From: CAZXLT01 sp964641545
GTDB taxonomy: Bacteria; Patescibacteriota; Saccharimonadia; Saccharimonadales; AWTP1-31
Assembly: GCA_964641545.1 (NCBI GenBank)
Contig: CAZXLT010000022.1
Coordinates: 1-7,987, forward strand
Reading direction: 5' to 3'
DNA: 7,987 bases
The translations under genes and the position numbers were made by a program. Below, in pieces: positions 6,026-7,987 of this stretch (position 1 is its first letter; each line of letters begins with the position of its first letter). The notes under the pieces are model-generated. The model saw nothing but the letters and a program-made list of their open reading frames with translations. It was not told where the DNA came from and did no database searches.

Positions 6026-6054
6026 GGAATATGAAATAAATGTGGATTTTACTC

Positions 6055-6097
6055 TTGCAATACACACTATACGGATAGTACAATATATCCATATAAT
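6055..6097 (+). promoter_or_regulatory. Promoter of the recombinase unit
   Basis: TTGCAA at 6055-6060 and TACAAT at 6079-6084 are separated by 18 bp and form a good sigma70-type promoter. A second, perfect TATAAT lies at 6092-6097 with only a poor -35 (ATACGG), so there may be two overlapping starts. The leader before the ATG at 6116 would be roughly 12-25 nt and contains the Shine-Dalgarno-like GAGGGT at 6105-6110. Operator-like dyads overlap both -10 elements. Confidence 0.55.
6067..6095. promoter_or_regulatory. Paired operator-like dyads at the recombinase promoter
   Basis: The first site, CTATACGGATAG (6067-6078), is an imperfect palindrome with 10 of 12 positions self-complementary. It contains the same TATACGGATA found at the XRE promoter. 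The second, TATCCATATA (6086-6095), is the inverted copy of TATACGGATA with one mismatch; the centres are 18 bp apart. The two arms flank the TACAAT -10, so the whole also forms a larger dyad with an 8-nt spacer. The layout suits cooperative repressor binding. The XRE protein of this window is the obvious candidate, by inference. Confidence 0.45.
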
Positions 6098-6115
6098 GTT
6101 AGTCGAGGGTACGAC

Positions 6116-6406
6116 ATGGCAATTCTAGAACAAACAAAAGCAGGGGTAAGGGATAGCAAGCTGGATATTCTAAATCCATTAGCATCAATTGACCAGGCAT
6201 TGCAACGGGTATTCAGCGCCACTCAAGAAGAAACAAGGTTACAGAAAGCTAGAAATATCATGGGCACTGCCCTGTATGATGTGTCTGACGAAGATTTAGA
6301 TATATATCTGACGGAGTTCCAGCACCTGATAGATGGCTGGTTTGATAGCTTTGAGCAGGACATGTTTAACGGGGCCACACTTAAACAGGTGCTCGGTCAA
6401 AGCTAG
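6116..6406 (+). CDS. Small acidic protein coupled to the serine recombinase, unknown function
   Basis: This 96-residue protein has no membrane segment, no cysteine and a strongly acidic second half. Residues about 42-80 are predicted helical: ARNIMGTALYDVSDEDLDIY, then LTEFQHLIDGWFDSFEQ. It ends with FNGATLKQVLG. I do not recognise a named family. Its TAG stop at 6404-6406 is followed after one nucleotide by the recombinase ATG at 6408, so the two are certainly co-transcribed and probably translationally coupled. A small protein made just before a large serine recombinase could be a directionality factor, a recombinase-binding regulator or an anti-repressor. The acidity argues against simple DNA binding and for a protein-protein role. 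The ATG is supported by GAGGGT five nucleotides upstream. Confidence 0.82.
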   Translation: MAILEQTKAGVRDSKLDILNPLASIDQALQRVFSATQEETRLQKARNIMGTALYDVSDEDLDIYLTEFQHLIDGWFDSFEQDMFNGATLKQVLGQS

Positions 6407-6407
6407 C

Positions 6408-7987
6408 ATGGCAGACATCATGGCTAATAGTGCCCCTTCTGGCTCCCAGAAAGCAGTGATTTACCTGCGTGTTTCTACGGAAGAGCAAGTAGACAACTAC
6501 TCGCTAGATACCCAGCTAGATATTTGTCGCAAAGAAGCTGAACGTAAAGGACTAGAAATTTTAGAAGTTTTTCGCGAAGAAGGTAGATCGGCTAAAACGA
6601 TTAAAGACAGGCCAACACTTATTGAGCTACTGGAGTTCTGCCGCAAGAACAGAAAACAGGTCGATGCAGTTATTGTCTACCGTCTTGATCGCATTTCCAG
6701 GCAAACTGCTGATTATTTAGCTATCCGCAAGAGGTTAGCCGAGTGCGAGATTACTCTCATCTCAGCGTCTGAGCCAACTGGCGACACTCCGACTGAGCGT
6801 TTTATCGAAACAATGCTGGCCGGTTTTGCCCAAATGGATAACGACGTACGAGGAGAACGTGCCAGAAACGGTATGAAAGCACGCTTTATGAGTGGCTTAT
6901 ATAATGGGCCACCGCCCTTGGGGTATCTACGACAGAATGGCTATGCGGTTAAAGATGCGGAAATCTTTACTACCCTGCAACAAGCCTGGGAGCTAATGGC
7001 TACCGGAACTAAAAGCCTGCGCGATATGGCAAACTTTCTGAACGAGAAAGGTATTAGGAATCGCCGCAAAGGTTATAAAGATGCACTGATACGCAAACAG
7101 ACAATGAGCAGCATCTTTCGCAATAAGTTTTACGCTGGCAAAGTGGTTTCTAAGAAGTATGGACAAGAAGTTCAAGGTCAACACCCACCCATGATTACCG
7201 AAGAGGTATTCTACCGTGTTCAAGCAGTCTTGGATGGAAAGAATCATAATACACCGGTTCGCTTGGCCAGACGCACGCATCACAATCCAGACTTTCCGTT
7301 AAGGCGCGTCGTGCGTTGTGGTCGTTGTGGGCAGTCGTTTACCGGTGCGTGGAGCAAAGGCAAGAAATTACTCTATGGCTACTATTTCTGCATTAAACGC
7401 TGTGGCCCCAAATCAAACGTACCATTGACCGAAATCGAACCATGTACAAAAGAGCTACTGGAAAGTATTACATTAAAACCAGAAACTGCTGAACTGATAA
7501 ACGCCTTTATCCGAAGGACATACGTGCTTCGTGTGGGCGCGTTAAGGTTAAAACGTGATCAAGCCGATGTAGAGCTAAAGAAGGTCTATGAGATGCGTCA
7601 GACGCTCATACAAAAGAACTTAGATGGTACCTATTCAGATGACATTTTTAAGGAGCAAAACAGAATCTTAGAAGAAAAAATAGCCGCTATCCAAACTGCA
7701 AAGGATGTAGCGACTATTGAGAAGTATAATCTCGAAGCGATTACTAAGTTTATTGAGGATAAGTTTACTAACCTAAATAACACCTATGAGGAGGCTGATT
7801 TAGAAAGAAAGCGAGTATTACTGTGTTCGATATTCCCCAAAGGATTGGTTTGGAGCTACCCAGGCTATTCGAACACCCAAATTAGCCCGTTCTATAAGTG
7901 TTTTATGGATATCAATGATGGAAAGGTCGGGATTGGTGCGGGTCAGGGGACTCTAACCCCTGGCCTCGTCCTTGGCAAGGACGCGCT
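6408..7987 (+). CDS. Large serine recombinase/integrase, 3' end beyond the window
   Basis: 526 codons are visible with no stop. The resolvase catalytic domain (about 15-160) has YLRVSTEEQ with nucleophile S23 and R21, the YRLDRISR motif (91-98) and the GFAQMDND helix region. The Recombinase domain (about 165-285) follows with NGPPPLGY. A zinc ribbon comprises C304-x2-C307 and C328-x3-C332. A coiled-coil stretch (about 375-435) precedes a C-terminal region. Proteins of this build catalyse site-specific integration and excision between attP and attB through a phosphoserine intermediate. From residue 509 onward the frame is antisense to the tRNA-Gly gene, so the last visible residues are encoded by tRNA sequence, and the attachment site probably lies at this junction. 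M5 (6420) is an alternative start, but the 1-nt gap after the previous stop favours 6408. Confidence 0.93.
   Translation, partial: MADIMANSAPSGSQKAVIYLRVSTEEQVDNYSLDTQLDICRKEAERKGLEILEVFREEGRSAKTIKDRPTLIELLEFCRKNRKQVDAVIVYRLDRISRQTADYLAIRKRLAECEITLISASEPTGDTPTERFIETMLAGFAQMDNDVRGERARNGMKARFMSGLYNGPPPLGYLRQNGYAVKDAEIFTTLQQAWELMATGTKSLRDMANFLNEKGIRNRRKGYKDALIRKQTMSSIFRNKFYAGKVVSKKYGQEVQGQHPPMITEEVFYRVQAVLDGKNHNTPVRLARRTHHNPDFPLRRVVRCGRCGQSFTGAWSKGKKLLYGYYFCIKRCGPKSNVPLTEIEPCTKELLESITLKPETAELINAFIRRTYVLRVGALRLKRDQADVELKKVYEMRQTLIQKNLDGTYSDDIFKEQNRILEEKIAAIQTAKDVATIEKYNLEAITKFIEDKFTNLNNTYEEADLERKRVLLCSIFPKGLVWSYPGYSNTQISPFYKCFMDINDGKVGIGAGQGTLTPGLVLGKDA
7934..7987 (-). tRNA. tRNA-Gly (GCC anticodon), 3' part only
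   Basis: Read on the minus strand from the window end, the sequence gives the end of the D stem (AGC), the anticodon stem CGTCC/GGACG with loop TTGCCAA (anticodon GCC), variable loop AGGCC, T stem AGGGG/CCCCT with loop TTAGAGT, acceptor strand GACCCGC, discriminator A and an encoded CCA. The 5' acceptor strand and most of the D arm lie beyond the window, so acceptor pairing cannot be checked. The T loop has A at position 56 where nearly all tRNAs have C. Its 3' end faces the recombinase gene, whose frame runs into it on the other strand, the usual arrangement for a tRNA used as an integration site. Confidence 0.85.

Larger units (their letters stand above)
5881..6115. promoter_or_regulatory. 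Divergent control region between replication-like and recombinase genes
   Basis: This AT-rich 235-bp stretch lies between two divergent transcripts. Towards the left gene the minus strand has TATA-rich sequence around 5925-5945 (including CATATAGAG) and the Shine-Dalgarno-like GGGAGAAGA at 5891-5899. The middle carries a perfect 5-bp inverted repeat, TACCG-N4-CGGTA, at 5999-6012, and an inverted pair of ATCCACA at 6019-6025 and 6041-6047. The right third carries the recombinase-unit promoter and operator-like dyads. A cluster of repeats of this kind beside a replication-type gene is what an element origin or control region would look like, though that is inferred. Confidence 0.55.

Noticed and set aside
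6993..7283. Leftward 96-codon frame inside the recombinase gene
   Set aside because: It is fully antisense to the Recombinase domain, with no recognisable motif and no promoter.
24..7877. Direct repeat TTCGAACACC at 24-33 and 7868-7877 as attachment sites
   Set aside because: Ten-base matches are expected by chance many times in a window this size, the second copy lies inside the recombinase coding sequence, and neither copy borders the tRNA.

Overview
The window looks like the right-hand end of an integrated mobile element in a small-genome bacterium, most likely a Patescibacteria/CPR member (Saccharibacteria is my best guess). The guess rests on overall style: moderate-to-low GC by eye, short tightly packed membrane-anchored proteins of unknown family, and a large serine recombinase coupled to a small acidic protein. 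TGA is used as a stop (the genes ending at 929 and 5065), which argues against the CPR lineages that recode TGA as glycine. No taxonomic marker gene is present, so this placement is an inference.

Right end (5881-7987). An intergenic control region of about 235 bp separates divergent transcripts. Leftward lies a winged-helix protein resembling the replication-relaxation family. Rightward lies a two-gene unit: a 96-aa acidic protein, then, after a 1-nt gap, a large serine recombinase. The recombinase frame has no stop before the window ends and runs antisense into the 3' part of a tRNA-Gly(GCC) gene, the probable integration site. The control region holds a consensus DnaA box with an inverted partner, a sigma70-like promoter and a dyad operator.

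Centre (929-5018). Six leftward genes are closely spaced or overlapping and appear to form one operon. In order of transcription they are a His-rich membrane-anchored protein, a small Cys/His membrane protein, a membrane-anchored DsbA-like thioredoxin-fold protein, a membrane-anchored helical protein, a membrane-anchored blue-copper (cupredoxin) protein and a CDF metal-efflux transporter. Together they read as an envelope module for metal handling and thiol redox. It is probable element cargo and the best candidate here for an undescribed system.

Left end (1-926). A two-gene leftward unit encodes an XRE-type regulator followed by a protein with an R-X4-H motif typical of HEPN ribonucleases, a possible toxin-antitoxin or defence pair. 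A perfect -10 element 8 nt before the ATG suggests that the XRE mRNA is leaderless. The sequence TATACGGATA overlaps this promoter and recurs in the recombinase promoter, so the XRE protein may control both itself and the integration genes.

No rRNA, CRISPR array, insertion sequence or convincing hairpin-plus-U-tract terminator was seen.
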